A stretch of 64,000 bases of DNA from Bacillus marasmi. Lineage in GTDB: Bacteria > Bacillota > Bacilli > Bacillales > Cytobacillaceae. Location of the stretch: NCBI RefSeq assembly GCF_902168435.1, contig NZ_LR656180.1:1-64000 (forward strand), written 5' to 3'. Below are positions 7,457-16,116 of the stretch, one piece after another. The notes beneath the pieces were generated by a model. The model made no database searches and was not told the DNA's origin. It was given only the letters and a program-made list of their open reading frames with translations. Both the position numbers and the translations under genes were made by a program. Every line of letters begins with the position of its first letter. The first letter of the stretch is position 1.

Positions 7457-10396
7457 TTATTGTCTATAATGAACTTCAGCTAAGTCCATCAGTTGCTGCG
7501 TCAAACCCTCAATCTTTTCTTTCGGACATTTACTTGCTCGGAGTTGTCGCTTAATCTTCTTCCGCATTTCTCGTTTTACATCTTCTTTATCTGTCCATTC
7601 ACGTACAGCCTGGTCTTGAATGTTCTCAGTAATGATGTGAGTGAGCTCCTTTAATGCTTCCTTGTCATCTTCATCTGGAAGCTGCTGCTCAAGCATTTGG
7701 AAAAACGGATATTGTTCACGAGTAAAACCGTGTTCCTGGCTTTTCTGGGCGGTATTTCGCATTTCATTGACCATTTGGCGATATTCCTCCAAAAGCTCCT
7801 CGATGGTCATCTGGCGGTCTTTCCGACGCTGAATCAGTTCCTCTAACCGTTCCTTTAATGAAATATAAAGAACAGGGTTCTCGTCGATTTTAACCTTGAT
7901 CTCATGTCGTATCGCATGCTCCATTTCAGCTGCCTTCGCTTCTGGTGTCGATGTTTCTTCCAACTTTTTCTCGAACTTATTGGATAAAATATCGATTGGA
8001 TCATGCAGCACCTCAATATTTCTCACAAACAGATATTCTTCGATTAGTTCTTTTACCTTTTGACCGCAATCCGAAATATCCATGCTATCTTCCCGATAAC
8101 GAGACTTTGCTAACTGACGTATCTTCCCCAAATACTTAAGATCATTCAAGTATGGTTTTGCTTTCGGGCTTGGTAAGATCATATCCATGCTCTCAGCAAA
8201 TTTCTTAAATGCTGCTTCAAACTCATTTCTAACATCCTCTGGCTCTAACACTTGAATGCAGCCTTCTACATCATCGTTTCGTAGATAATCAAAGAATCGC
8301 ATTGCCTTCCGATGTCGGGATTGCAATCGAGGAATCTCAGTATCGACGCTCTGTAATGCACCCTTTATATCCTGTTCTGCAAAGATGCCTAAAGCTTTTT
8401 CAAGGAAACGCGAAACTCCAAAATAATCTACGATTAATCCGTAAGTTTTCTTATCATATGTACGATTTGTCCGTGCAATAGCTTGTAATAAATTATGTTC
8501 CTTAAGTGGCTTATCGAGATACATCACTTGTTCGATAGGCGCATCGAATCCGGTGAGGAGCTTATCACATACGATAATAAAACAAAGCGGATCCTCACTC
8601 ATTGGTTTTTTAAACCGGTCAATGATTTTCTTTTCTTCATCCTTGGATATATGGTGAGCTCTCATTCTCTCTTCATCATTGTGACCGCCAGAAATAATCA
8701 CTTTCGATTCATAGTCACTTAATTGATCAAACATTTCTTTGTATGTAACTGCCGCTTCCCTCGTAACTGCTACTATTTGGGCTTTAAATCCATTTGGCTT
8801 AATATGTGTTTCATAATGTTCGATTATATCAAGCACGATTCGCTTAATGCGCTTTGGTGATGATATTACTGCCAGCTCCGTTACATACTTCTTTTTAATA
8901 CGTTCCCGATCTTCATCTCCATAATCCCGGAATTTCCGATCAAACAAATCATCAAGAGAATCTCCTTCAACATGAAGGTCAACCATCCTAGCTTCATAAA
9001 AAATCGGTACGGTAGCACCATCCTCAACTGCTTGCTCAATTGTGTATTTATCTATGTATGTTCCAAACGTTTTAATCGTGCTCTTATCTTCTTTATCGAT
9101 GGGCGTTCCGGTAAAGCCTAGGTAACAGGCATTTGGCATTGCAGTTCTCATATTCATAGCTAGACCGCTATATTGAGTTCTATGGCTCTCATCAACCATT
9201 ACAAAGACATTTTCTGATTTTGTTAGCTCCGGGTAACCACTTTTTTCAGCACCCTCTTGGAACTTTTGCACCAATGTCATAACCGTTATTCCTTGACCTT
9301 GTTGAAGTAATCTCTTTAAGTCAGCCACGGATTCTGCTTGCTGCGGATTTGGAAAGCCGCATCGACGGAATGTGTTAGCAATTTGGTCATCCAAATCTTT
9401 ACGGTCAGTCACGACAACGAGGGTTGGGTTCTTTAATTCTTTAATTCTTCGGAGCTTTACAGCCAAAAAAACCATCGTTAATGACTTTCCGCTTCCTTGA
9501 GTGTGCCAAACAACACCCCCACGATGCTGAGGATTATCCGCATGAATGATGCGGCTGATGGCCTTATTTACGGCTCTGTATTGCTGATAACGTGCTAATT
9601 TCTTTATTGTACGCCCTTCAACCGGTTCGAAAACAATAAAGTTCTGGATGAGGTCAAGTAGGTTTTCCTTTGTTAACATTCCGGTAGCTAATACATCTTG
9701 TGTTGATGGATTATCCCCGATTTCGGCAACAGTACGAGGATATGGATCCTTCCATTCCCCGAAATGCTGCGCTCTAGCTCCTATGGTTCCAGCTTTAGCC
9801 CGATCGTTACTCGTTGCTATTAGAATCTGATTGTAGTAAAAAAGCTGCTCACATTGCTCCTGGTAGCGTAATAGCTGCTTTACTCCTTGCCCTATTTGTT
9901 CATCTGGAGATAAGGTAGGACTTTTGCATTCGATCACTACTAAAGGCAATCCATTTACAAAAACTACGAGATCCGGTCTAATAGTTCCTCTTGCATTCGT
10001 TATCGAATATTGGTCGACGATTAGGAACTCATTGTTCTCCGGTCGCTCGAAATCGATTATTCTAACAGTCTGGTTCTTTTTTCCCTTACCGAGATCTTGC
10101 TGGATTGAAATCATATTGATGAGGTTTTCATGAAATGATTGGTTCGCTTCCATTAAGTTGGTCGATAAAATATGAGTTATGGAGCGTAAAACCTTATTCA
10201 GATTGTTCTCGTCAATCCAAGGATTCAATTTTTGAATTCCTCGAACTAACCGTCCCTTTAGTAGTACGTCCGATTGTGAGTTGCGTTCAGAATCAAGAGA
10301 AGAGCCAATAATATGCTCATAGCCCAATCCCTTTAATTGATTGATTAAGCGATCTTCTACAAGAGTCTTTTCGTTCCAATCGCTGGTAGTTGTCAT
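7457..10396 (-). CDS. hsdR: Type I restriction enzyme R subunit (HsdR)
   Basis: At 979 residues this is normal for HsdR, the ATP-dependent translocase and nuclease of type I restriction. The N-terminal PD-(D/E)xK nuclease shows PDLVVFVNG followed by VVIECKSP (Asp, then Glu-x-Lys) near residues 140-160. SF2 helicase motifs follow: Walker A TQGSGKSLTM (about 298), VMVDESHRTQ, LGFTGTPI and the arginine-finger region QAIARTNR. A helical C-terminal region mediates complex assembly. Its ATG overlaps the hsdS stop by 4 nt (ATGA), indicating translational coupling. The frame is intact with all key motifs, so restriction activity is expected. Confidence 0.97.
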   Translation of the reverse strand: MTTTSDWNEKTLVEDRLINQLKGLGYEHIIGSSLDSERNSQSDVLLKGRLVRGIQKLNPWIDENNLNKVLRSITHILSTNLMEANQSFHENLINMISIQQDLGKGKKNQTVRIIDFERPENNEFLIVDQYSITNARGTIRPDLVVFVNGLPLVVIECKSPTLSPDEQIGQGVKQLLRYQEQCEQLFYYNQILIATSNDRAKAGTIGARAQHFGEWKDPYPRTVAEIGDNPSTQDVLATGMLTKENLLDLIQNFIVFEPVEGRTIKKLARYQQYRAVNKAISRIIHADNPQHRGGVVWHTQGSGKSLTMVFLAVKLRRIKELKNPTLVVVTDRKDLDDQIANTFRRCGFPNPQQAESVADLKRLLQQGQGITVMTLVQKFQEGAEKSGYPELTKSENVFVMVDESHRTQYSGLAMNMRTAMPNACYLGFTGTPIDKEDKSTIKTFGTYIDKYTIEQAVEDGATVPIFYEARMVDLHVEGDSLDDLFDRKFRDYGDEDRERIKKKYVTELAVISSPKRIKRIVLDIIEHYETHIKPNGFKAQIVAVTREAAVTYKEMFDQLSDYESKVIISGGHNDEERMRAHHISKDEEKKIIDRFKKPMSEDPLCFIIVCDKLLTGFDAPIEQVMYLDKPLKEHNLLQAIARTNRTYDKKTYGLIVDYFGVSRFLEKALGIFAEQDIKGALQSVDTEIPRLQSRHRKAMRFFDYLRNDDVEGCIQVLEPEDVRNEFEAAFKKFAESMDMILPSPKAKPYLNDLKYLGKIRQLAKSRYREDSMDISDCGQKVKELIEEYLFVRNIEVLHDPIDILSNKFEKKLEETSTPEAKAAEMEHAIRHEIKVKIDENPVLYISLKERLEELIQRRKDRQMTIEELLEEYRQMVNEMRNTAQKSQEHGFTREQYPFFQMLEQQLPDEDDKEALKELTHIITENIQDQAVREWTDKEDVKREMRKKIKRQLRASKCPKEKIEGLTQQLMDLAEVHYRQ

Positions 10397-11661
10397 GAGG
10401 GTGTCACCTCTTCTTCATCAGCCTTTACTCGAACCTTTCCTGTAAGAAGATCTTGCATTAAACCTATTTTTATATTTTTAAGTTTCTTTAATTTTTCTTG
10501 CTCATTCTGAACCTTTTTATCCACGGAACTAAGAATACTAACAATTTGATATTGTTCTTTTTTAGGTGGAAGCGTTATCTTAAAGTCTTTCATTATACTT
10601 GTAGTTAAATTTGTGAACACCCCCCCGTGAGTTGCAGAAGCGTCAAGTTTATCCTTTAATGATGTAAAACAATAAAATAAATATTCCTCTGTACAGACTT
10701 CCGATATTTCACTAATACCTAAAAAGCCGTCATGAATACAAGCGTCTACTGCCAAAATTCCAGGTATTCCCACCGTCCCGCTACATACGACCACCAAAGA
10801 ACCTGCTTTCATTGGTCTACTTCTTTTTGCACCTTCTTCTGTTAGAAAATCAATTCTTGGTGTAATATACTTTTTATCCCGAGTAACATCTGCGACCATT
10901 AATCGCGGAATTTCCCCACCGTAAAATCTCGGATCACCTTTGGGGCGTGGACTTGCACCTCTAATGACATTGGAGATTTCACCAACTTTTTTCAAGTTCC
11001 ACTCTGCTGGTATTTCACCAACTTCAGTTTTCTTAAATTTTGTATGCCCAATCCCTTTTGTAAGAAGCTGCTGCATTAGCCCTTTTTTTATTTTTTCTGT
11101 TTGTTCAATTATTTCTTCAGTACTTTCAATAACCCTATCGACTGATGAAATAACAGATGCAATTTTTTTTTGTTCACTTTTCGCCATTGGTAACTTAATA
11201 TCCATTTTTCCTAACTTAGTAATATAAATGTGTTTAATTGTTGAACCCCCAGCGTCCAACATAATCCTTTGTTGCATCATAGGTGATGTTAATAGGTAAT
11301 ACATAAAAGTCACATCAACAAGCCCTAGATGAAGTCTTATAGCAGCAACCGATTGATTAATGCATATATTCTCTTTATCTACTATAGCCATTCTACCTAA
11401 TGTTCCATCTTTCGTTATGAGCAAATCATTAACTCCAGGTTTACTTTTGGGAGTTAGATCCTTATTAAACTTCTCTAAATATGTCCTCCTAGCTGTTTTA
11501 TATTGAATTTTACCTTTATTAATATCTTTTGCAGTGACCATATATGGTCCTTCAGTAGTGGTTGGCATTGGATTAGTAAACCCATAAGTTATATACTCAC
11601 AAAACTTTTCAAGCGGAGCATGGTACCACTCATTTGAGATACCTATATTTTTATTATTCAA
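10393..11661 (-). CDS. hsdS: Type I restriction specificity subunit (HsdS)
   Basis: At 422 residues the standard layout is visible: TRD1 (about 1-150), a central conserved helical region ([19 protein letters not shown]), TRD2 (about 210-370) and a distal repeat of the conserved region ([19 protein letters not shown]). Each TRD sets one half of the bipartite DNA target; the target cannot be read from sequence. It overlaps hsdM by 8 nt and hsdR by 4 nt. A G7 run (minus strand, 10620-10626) within the THGGVFTN segment of TRD2 and an A9 run (11163-11171) at the central helix are candidate slippage tracts. The frame is intact as given. Confidence 0.96.
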   Translation of the reverse strand: MNNKNIGISNEWYHAPLEKFCEYITYGFTNPMPTTTEGPYMVTAKDINKGKIQYKTARRTYLEKFNKDLTPKSKPGVNDLLITKDGTLGRMAIVDKENICINQSVAAIRLHLGLVDVTFMYYLLTSPMMQQRIMLDAGGSTIKHIYITKLGKMDIKLPMAKSEQKKIASVISSVDRVIESTEEIIEQTEKIKKGLMQQLLTKGIGHTKFKKTEVGEIPAEWNLKKVGEISNVIRGASPRPKGDPRFYGGEIPRLMVADVTRDKKYITPRIDFLTEEGAKRSRPMKAGSLVVVCSGTVGIPGILAVDACIHDGFLGISEISEVCTEEYLFYCFTSLKDKLDASATHGGVFTNLTTSIMKDFKITLPPKKEQYQIVSILSSVDKKVQNEQEKLKKLKNIKIGLMQDLLTGKVRVKADEEEVTPS

Positions 11662-13135
11662 GGTAGCCCAACTCCTTTAAAAAATCGTACATATTTTTTT
11701 CGTTAGTATCACGTTCTGCTTCTAAACCTCTAAGTTCTGCAATTGCTGATACTAAATCAATTTGCTCTTCTTCTTCTGTTGTATCAATATAACGAGCAAT
11801 ATTGAGGTTGTAATCATTTTCTTTTATCTCGTCAATTCTTACAGGCCGACAATATTTCTCGACCCCATCACACTTATTATAAGCAGAAACAATTTTTTCA
11901 ATGTCCTGGTCTCGAAGCGTGTTCTGATTCTTACCTTCTTGATAATCCTCAGACCCATTTAGGAAGAACACCTTCCCTTTTTTGTTTTCTTCCTTGTTCC
12001 GATTCATAATCAAGATACAAGCTGGTATTCCTGTTCCATAAAAAAGATTAGTAGGCAATCCAATAACTGCTTCAACGAGATCCTCTTCAAGCAATCCCTG
12101 GCGTATTTTGCCTTCCGCACCACCGCGGAACAAAACCCCATGCGGCATGACGACACCAGCTTTTCCTTCATGATTTAAAGCTGCCACCATATGTTGAACG
12201 AATGCAAAGTCACCTTTATCCTTTGGAGGTATACCGAAGCGGAACCGACCGTATTCATCGCTCTCAGCTTCCTCTCTACCCCAATTACTTAAGGAAAACG
12301 GTGGATTAGCAATCACACGATCATATAGAATTAACTCTCCACCTTCAAGTAACTTAGGCTCGCGGATCGTATCACCTTTTTCAATTCGGTGGTCACTTAA
12401 ACCATGGAGTAGCAAATTCATTTTACAGATTGCCCATGTATTTAGGTTTCGTTCCTGGCCATGTAAAGTTAGGTTTCGTGGGTTTCCACCCTTTGATTTT
12501 ATGTAATCGACAGATTGAATGAGCATACCACCTGAGCCAGCTGTCGGATCGCAGATTCTCATGCCCTCTTCTGGCTTGATTAGTTTTACTATTAGTTCAA
12601 CGACTTTGCTTGGCGTATAAAACTCTCCGCCCTTTTTGCCAGCATCGTCAGCGAATTGCTTAATGAGATATTCATAAGCACGACCAAGCATATCGGGTTC
12701 AGATAAGTTCGCATTGCTTAAATCAATCGCAGAAAAATGGCTTATTAATTGGAGCAGTAATCGGTCTGGCAGCTTCTCTTTATCATTGAAGTCAATTGTA
12801 GCCAAGACCCCTTGTAGAGAAGCGTTTTCCTCTTCTAAGGCTTCAAATGCCTTGTTAATGGCATCGCCTATATCTTGCGTTAAAGACTGAATATGAACCC
12901 ACCTTGCGCGTTCTGGAACGAAAAACTGATGTTCATCATGGTCATACCAGCCGTAGTCGTCGCCCTCTTCTTCTTCGATTCGTTTAGCGGTTTCAACAAA
13001 TACGTCATTCAAGCGTTTTAAAAAAAGCAAACCAAATATGTAATTTTTATAATCGGATGAATCAATGGAACCTCTTAGGATGTTTGCAGACTCCCAAAGG
13101 TGGGATTCGAGTTGTTGAAGTGTAAGTCGAGCCAT
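11654..13135 (-). CDS. hsdM: Type I DNA methyltransferase subunit (HsdM)
   Basis: This 493-residue N6-adenine methyltransferase has an N-terminal HsdM helical domain (from [19 protein letters not shown]-type sequence) and a Rossmann domain with SAM-binding motif [10 protein letters not shown] (about residue 196) and catalytic motif IV NPPFSLS (about 280). It methylates host sites and forms the M2S methylase and the R2M2S restriction complex. The start is ATG 13135, preceded by AAAAAGGAGAA. It is the first gene of an M-S-R operon with overlapping junctions and is divergent from the HEPN-like gene across 331 bp. Confidence 0.97.
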   Translation of the reverse strand: MARLTLQQLESHLWESANILRGSIDSSDYKNYIFGLLFLKRLNDVFVETAKRIEEEEGDDYGWYDHDEHQFFVPERARWVHIQSLTQDIGDAINKAFEALEEENASLQGVLATIDFNDKEKLPDRLLLQLISHFSAIDLSNANLSEPDMLGRAYEYLIKQFADDAGKKGGEFYTPSKVVELIVKLIKPEEGMRICDPTAGSGGMLIQSVDYIKSKGGNPRNLTLHGQERNLNTWAICKMNLLLHGLSDHRIEKGDTIREPKLLEGGELILYDRVIANPPFSLSNWGREEAESDEYGRFRFGIPPKDKGDFAFVQHMVAALNHEGKAGVVMPHGVLFRGGAEGKIRQGLLEEDLVEAVIGLPTNLFYGTGIPACILIMNRNKEENKKGKVFFLNGSEDYQEGKNQNTLRDQDIEKIVSAYNKCDGVEKYCRPVRIDEIKENDYNLNIARYIDTTEEEEQIDLVSAIAELRGLEAERDTNEKNMYDFLKELGYLE

Positions 13136-13238
13136 ATGTATTCTCCTTTTTGTGTGTTTGTAATATATGTAAATTTGTCCAATTTAAATATACCAAATTC
13201 AGTATCTGCTAACCATTCTTACAGAGAAATAGCTGTAA

Positions 13239-13397
13239 ATTTATTTTAAGGTTTTTACCCAATCAGTTTCCGAGGAAGTAACTAAAAATAAACGTAAGCT
13301 GATTGAACTACTGCCTAGTTTCGTTGTTAAAGAATATTTGGCTATTATTGAATGGCATTCCGCACTTCCATTTTTTAACACAAAAAATGTTTTTATA
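13239..13397 (+). pseudogene. Gene fragment without start, between hsdM and the HEPN-like gene
   Basis: A plus-strand frame of about 52 codons (stop at 13236-13238 to TAG about 13395-13397) has no start codon but reads like genuine protein: VSEEVTKNKRKLIELLPSF followed by VVKEYLA. The pattern vaguely recalls the N-terminal arm domain of XerS-like tyrosine recombinases, but I cannot confirm it. It looks like a truncated remnant of an earlier insertion. The intergenic region otherwise carries the hsdM promoter region and leader. Confidence 0.35.
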
Positions 13398-13466
13398 TAG
13401 AGCGTCCTGTTGTAAAATGGCAAGAGAATTAATATTTCTATACAGTTAATAAGGAGGAGATTAAAG

Positions 13467-14897
13467 GTGAGCAATGAAAAACATGAATTAATTGAAGGCA
13501 ATAATGAAAGTCGTTCATTAATGGATTTACAAAATTTTGAAGACTATTTAAAAACACTAGGACTTCCACATGAGGGCATCATTGCTTCTAATAGAGAAAG
13601 AAAAATTATGGGTACTAATTTACCAGAAGCGATTCAAGAACTTTCACCTCAAAGCAAACGTGATGCTATTTATTTATCGAAGTTTGTTGCTAGTTCTGCG
13701 ATAGGTTTATATGATGCCGCTTTAAATTACTTATGGAATGAAGTAGTACTTTCATTAAGGGGCAAAGTAAATGTCTATGGTTTAGAATTATTTTTCGATG
13801 CCGCTGTTGGCGGAGACTTAAGAGAAACTTATTCTACATATGAAGATTTAAGTTCAATTAAAGATAATACTTTAATTGATACTTGTAGAAAACTTGAATT
13901 AATTTCTGACATTCTTCATGAAAAACTAAAGCATATTTTATTTATGAGAAATAACATTGGAGCATCACATCCAACGATGGAGTCGATAAAAACATTTGAG
14001 CTCTTGGGATGGCTTGAAACATGTGTTAAGGATGTTATAGATGATCGGCCTTCGGAAGCAGCTATATTTGTACAACAACTAATTGTGAATTTAAAAAATG
14101 AACAATTAGTAATTGATGAAACTCGTATAGAGCATATTAAAGAAAATTTGAAAAAACAAAATACAAGAATTTCCGGAAATTTGTTAATTACATTGTTTAG
14201 TATTTTTACAAAAAAGAACACATCACCTAATGTAAGAGATAACATTCTTAAATTAGCCCCAGTGGTTTGGGATGTTAGCCCCGAGAATAAAAAATATGAA
14301 ATTGGATTTAAATTAGACCATTTTGACGTAAATTTGGACGAGGAATCTCTTGCTCTAGGTAATAGTTTCCTTGAGAAATGTAATGGCCTAGCTTTTAAAA
14401 GTGAAGGTACAAGATGTAGGGAATTAAACTCTCTACTTGACCGCTTAATTGATGCACATAATGGGTGGGATAATTTCCATCATGAAGTTCCAATTATTAA
14501 ACAAATTAAAAAGTATATCGTAGAGGAAAGTAACATTCTACCTAACATCAAGGATAAGTTGATTAAGACTATAATGATTTGTAGAATCGGCAATGGGGTA
14601 AATTATTGTGGTGGTGTTTCACCAGGGGCACAACCAATATATGATGAGTTAATAAAACTATTTAATTCACAACAGATTAACACTTTAATTAAATATATGT
14701 CTCAACCAGAAATACGTAATTTATTTAGTTCAAGCAACTGTATTAATCAAACAAAAAAATTATTAGAATTAATTAATTTGGATTTACAAGAAGCAAGAAC
14801 TCGGGAAGCAATAGAATTTATTATTGAGAATATCAATAATTATAAAACTAAGATTTTTACCACTAAAGAACTTAAAGAATGTATAAAATTTCTTTAA
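13467..14897 (+). CDS. Unknown 476-aa protein with HEPN-like motif, candidate defence effector
   Basis: This 476-residue, largely helical protein matches no named family I recognise. Residues 60-205 form a likely helical bundle (YLSKFVASSAIGLYDAALN early; KLKHILFMRNNIGASHPTM at about 145-163). The RNNIGASH stretch fits the R-x(4-6)-H active-site signature of HEPN ribonucleases, with a following Pro as in many HEPN toxins. The C-terminal half (about 230-476) is helical and rich in Asn, Lys and Ile, with an odd CGGVSPGAQP segment. The start is GTG 13467, 10 nt after AAGGAGG. Its coding is visibly more AT-rich than hsd. It sits divergent from hsdM on a mobile island, as many restriction-linked abortive-infection genes do. 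Function is inferred, not shown. Confidence 0.75.
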   Translation: MSNEKHELIEGNNESRSLMDLQNFEDYLKTLGLPHEGIIASNRERKIMGTNLPEAIQELSPQSKRDAIYLSKFVASSAIGLYDAALNYLWNEVVLSLRGKVNVYGLELFFDAAVGGDLRETYSTYEDLSSIKDNTLIDTCRKLELISDILHEKLKHILFMRNNIGASHPTMESIKTFELLGWLETCVKDVIDDRPSEAAIFVQQLIVNLKNEQLVIDETRIEHIKENLKKQNTRISGNLLITLFSIFTKKNTSPNVRDNILKLAPVVWDVSPENKKYEIGFKLDHFDVNLDEESLALGNSFLEKCNGLAFKSEGTRCRELNSLLDRLIDAHNGWDNFHHEVPIIKQIKKYIVEESNILPNIKDKLIKTIMICRIGNGVNYCGGVSPGAQPIYDELIKLFNSQQINTLIKYMSQPEIRNLFSSSNCINQTKKLLELINLDLQEARTREAIEFIIENINNYKTKIFTTKELKECIKFL

Positions 14898-14905
14898 ATA
14901 TTATG

Positions 14906-14930
14906 GAGCTTGGGTTCATATCCCAAGCTC
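14906..14930 (+). terminator. Terminator after the HEPN-like gene
   Basis: Perfect 9-bp stem GAGCTTGGG (14906-14914) / CCCAAGCTC (14922-14930) with a 7-nt loop, starting 9 nt after the stop codon, then TTTACG and a T-rich stretch. Confidence 0.7.
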
Positions 14931-15500
14931 TTTACGTTGGATATTTTTATTTCTTTTAGCACTATTTAGAATACAAGAAATGAACCCCTTCTCATTTAAA
15001 CACTCCTCGGTTCGAGGGACATTTTTTATGAGCCTTAATGCTTTTGCAGTTATACAAGAATACTAAGGTATTTGTTACTTTAGATCAATAAAACGTTAAT
15101 GTATTAATTCATTTTCGCTGGTCTAAAAAAATTCACCTTAGTAAACCTTAATAAAATCCTTTGATACCATTTCCAGACTCTTAGACCCCTTTATCCTTAT
15201 GGTCCGTACTCATAATACGCCAAGAAAGCTTAATCCTAACTTTTTAATACTAAAGGTGGTGCGCACATCATAAAAGGCGGTTAAAAAAGTAAATAGATGG
15301 GTCTTGTACATTCCCCTTTGAAGGCGTGTTATTCCATTGAAATTGATTTTAGCGCATAGATTCGCAAGGCAATCATTCATATTTTTGACTCTGTTTTTGG
15401 CTGGCGTTTTTCATAACCTAATCTCTATTTTCTCCAAATGCTGCAGTTACAATGTAATGTTTTGTCACCATATGGAAAATCAATAATTAACGTTAGACAA
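14931..15500. other. Non-coding island segment, no gene seen
   Basis: About 570 bp between the HEPN-like gene and the replication operon. All frames are closed by frequent stops, and no RNA gene or clear repeat was found. The base composition is AT-rich with scattered runs. It may be decayed DNA between the core and cargo modules; a replication origin is possible next to the replication genes but is not evident from direct reading. Confidence 0.4.
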
Positions 15501-15528
15501 AGAAGGACGCTATAGCAAGCATCCTTCT
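15501..15528 (-). terminator. Terminator of the island replication operon
   Basis: Stem AGAAGGATGC / GCGTCCTTCT on the minus strand (15519-15528 and 15501-15510, one mismatch), 33 bp beyond the stop of the last operon gene; the tail TTGTCTAACG is only weakly T-rich. Confidence 0.5.
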
Positions 15529-15560
15529 AAATTATTAATATCGCACCCTAAAGTAAGGGT

Positions 15561-15704
15561 TTATTTTTTTCGTCTGTTTTCAATTCTTTCTAAATTTTTT
15601 ATAGCAATTTGTTCACTTCTATAAGCAATTTCTGCTCGTTTTTCCGCCCTTCTCAACTTTTCTTGCATTTCTTTTAGTTTGCGCTCCAGCTCTTTATTTT
15701 CCAT
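15561..15704 (-). CDS. Small coiled-coil protein (47 aa)
   Basis: This 47-residue, highly charged protein is almost one continuous helix (ELERKLKEMQEKLRRAEKR, then a basic tail ending NRRKK), suggesting a coiled coil or nucleic-acid-associated peptide. The start is ATG 15704, with GGGGAG about 9 nt upstream; the frame is open further upstream but has no site. It overlaps the 3' end of the preceding gene by 11 nt, so it is the last member of the replication operon. Function unknown. Confidence 0.6.
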   Translation of the reverse strand: MENKELERKLKEMQEKLRRAEKRAEIAYRSEQIAIKNLERIENRRKK

Positions 15705-16116
15705 GCATAGCTCTCCCCTTACGATCAATATAATCAAAATAACCTTTTGATCTAAGCAGTACATAGTTAAAAATAGCATCCTCAAAAATGACCTTATGAC
15801 TAACCGATCTTTCCGAATTTGATTGATAGGTTTCTCTCCATGCTCTCCATTTGTCATTAATCTGTTCAATATATACAACACTCTGTTTGCTAACAGATTT
15901 AAAATATAATGTACCTCTTAATCCGATTAGAAAATGGTTTGCTCTGGCGACTTGATCTCGATTTAATATCTCAATTAACGCTTGTTTATTTTGCTTTATC
16001 TGTTCCTTTAACAACCCAGAAAGGCGCTTCCCATGCTTGATTCGCAACTGTTCACCTTCTAGGCTTAACTCACAACCAAAGGCTTCGACACGCTCCATAA
16101 GTTTTTGGAGATTCAT
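15694..16116 (-). CDS. TubC-N-like docking-domain protein of the replication operon (140 aa)
   Basis: This is a 140-residue protein. Residues 1-50 (LMERVEAFGCELSLEGEQL, then RIKHGKRLSGLLKEQIKQNKQALIEIL) have the pattern of the TubC N-terminal docking fold, which is common in small proteins encoded beside primase or helicase genes of phages and islands. The remainder contains aromatic clusters and ends KGYFDYIDRKGRAMHGK. Its ATG overlaps the ATPase stop (TAATG), implying translational coupling. A role as partner of the replication ATPase is inferred from domain and position. Confidence 0.65.
   Translation of the reverse strand: MNLQKLMERVEAFGCELSLEGEQLRIKHGKRLSGLLKEQIKQNKQALIEILNRDQVARANHFLIGLRGTLYFKSVSKQSVVYIEQINDKWRAWRETYQSNSERSVSHKVIFEDAIFNYVLLRSKGYFDYIDRKGRAMHGK

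Noticed and set aside
13241-13501. 86-aa minus-strand frame between hsdM and the HEPN-like gene
   Set aside because: No ribosome site; it overlaps the start of the HEPN-like gene and mirrors the plus-strand fragment.
13467-14897. PrrC/RloC-type anticodon nuclease
   Set aside because: There is no Walker A or ABC-ATPase domain, and the residue spacing differs from the R-x3-E-x7-H set, so only a general HEPN relation is proposed.
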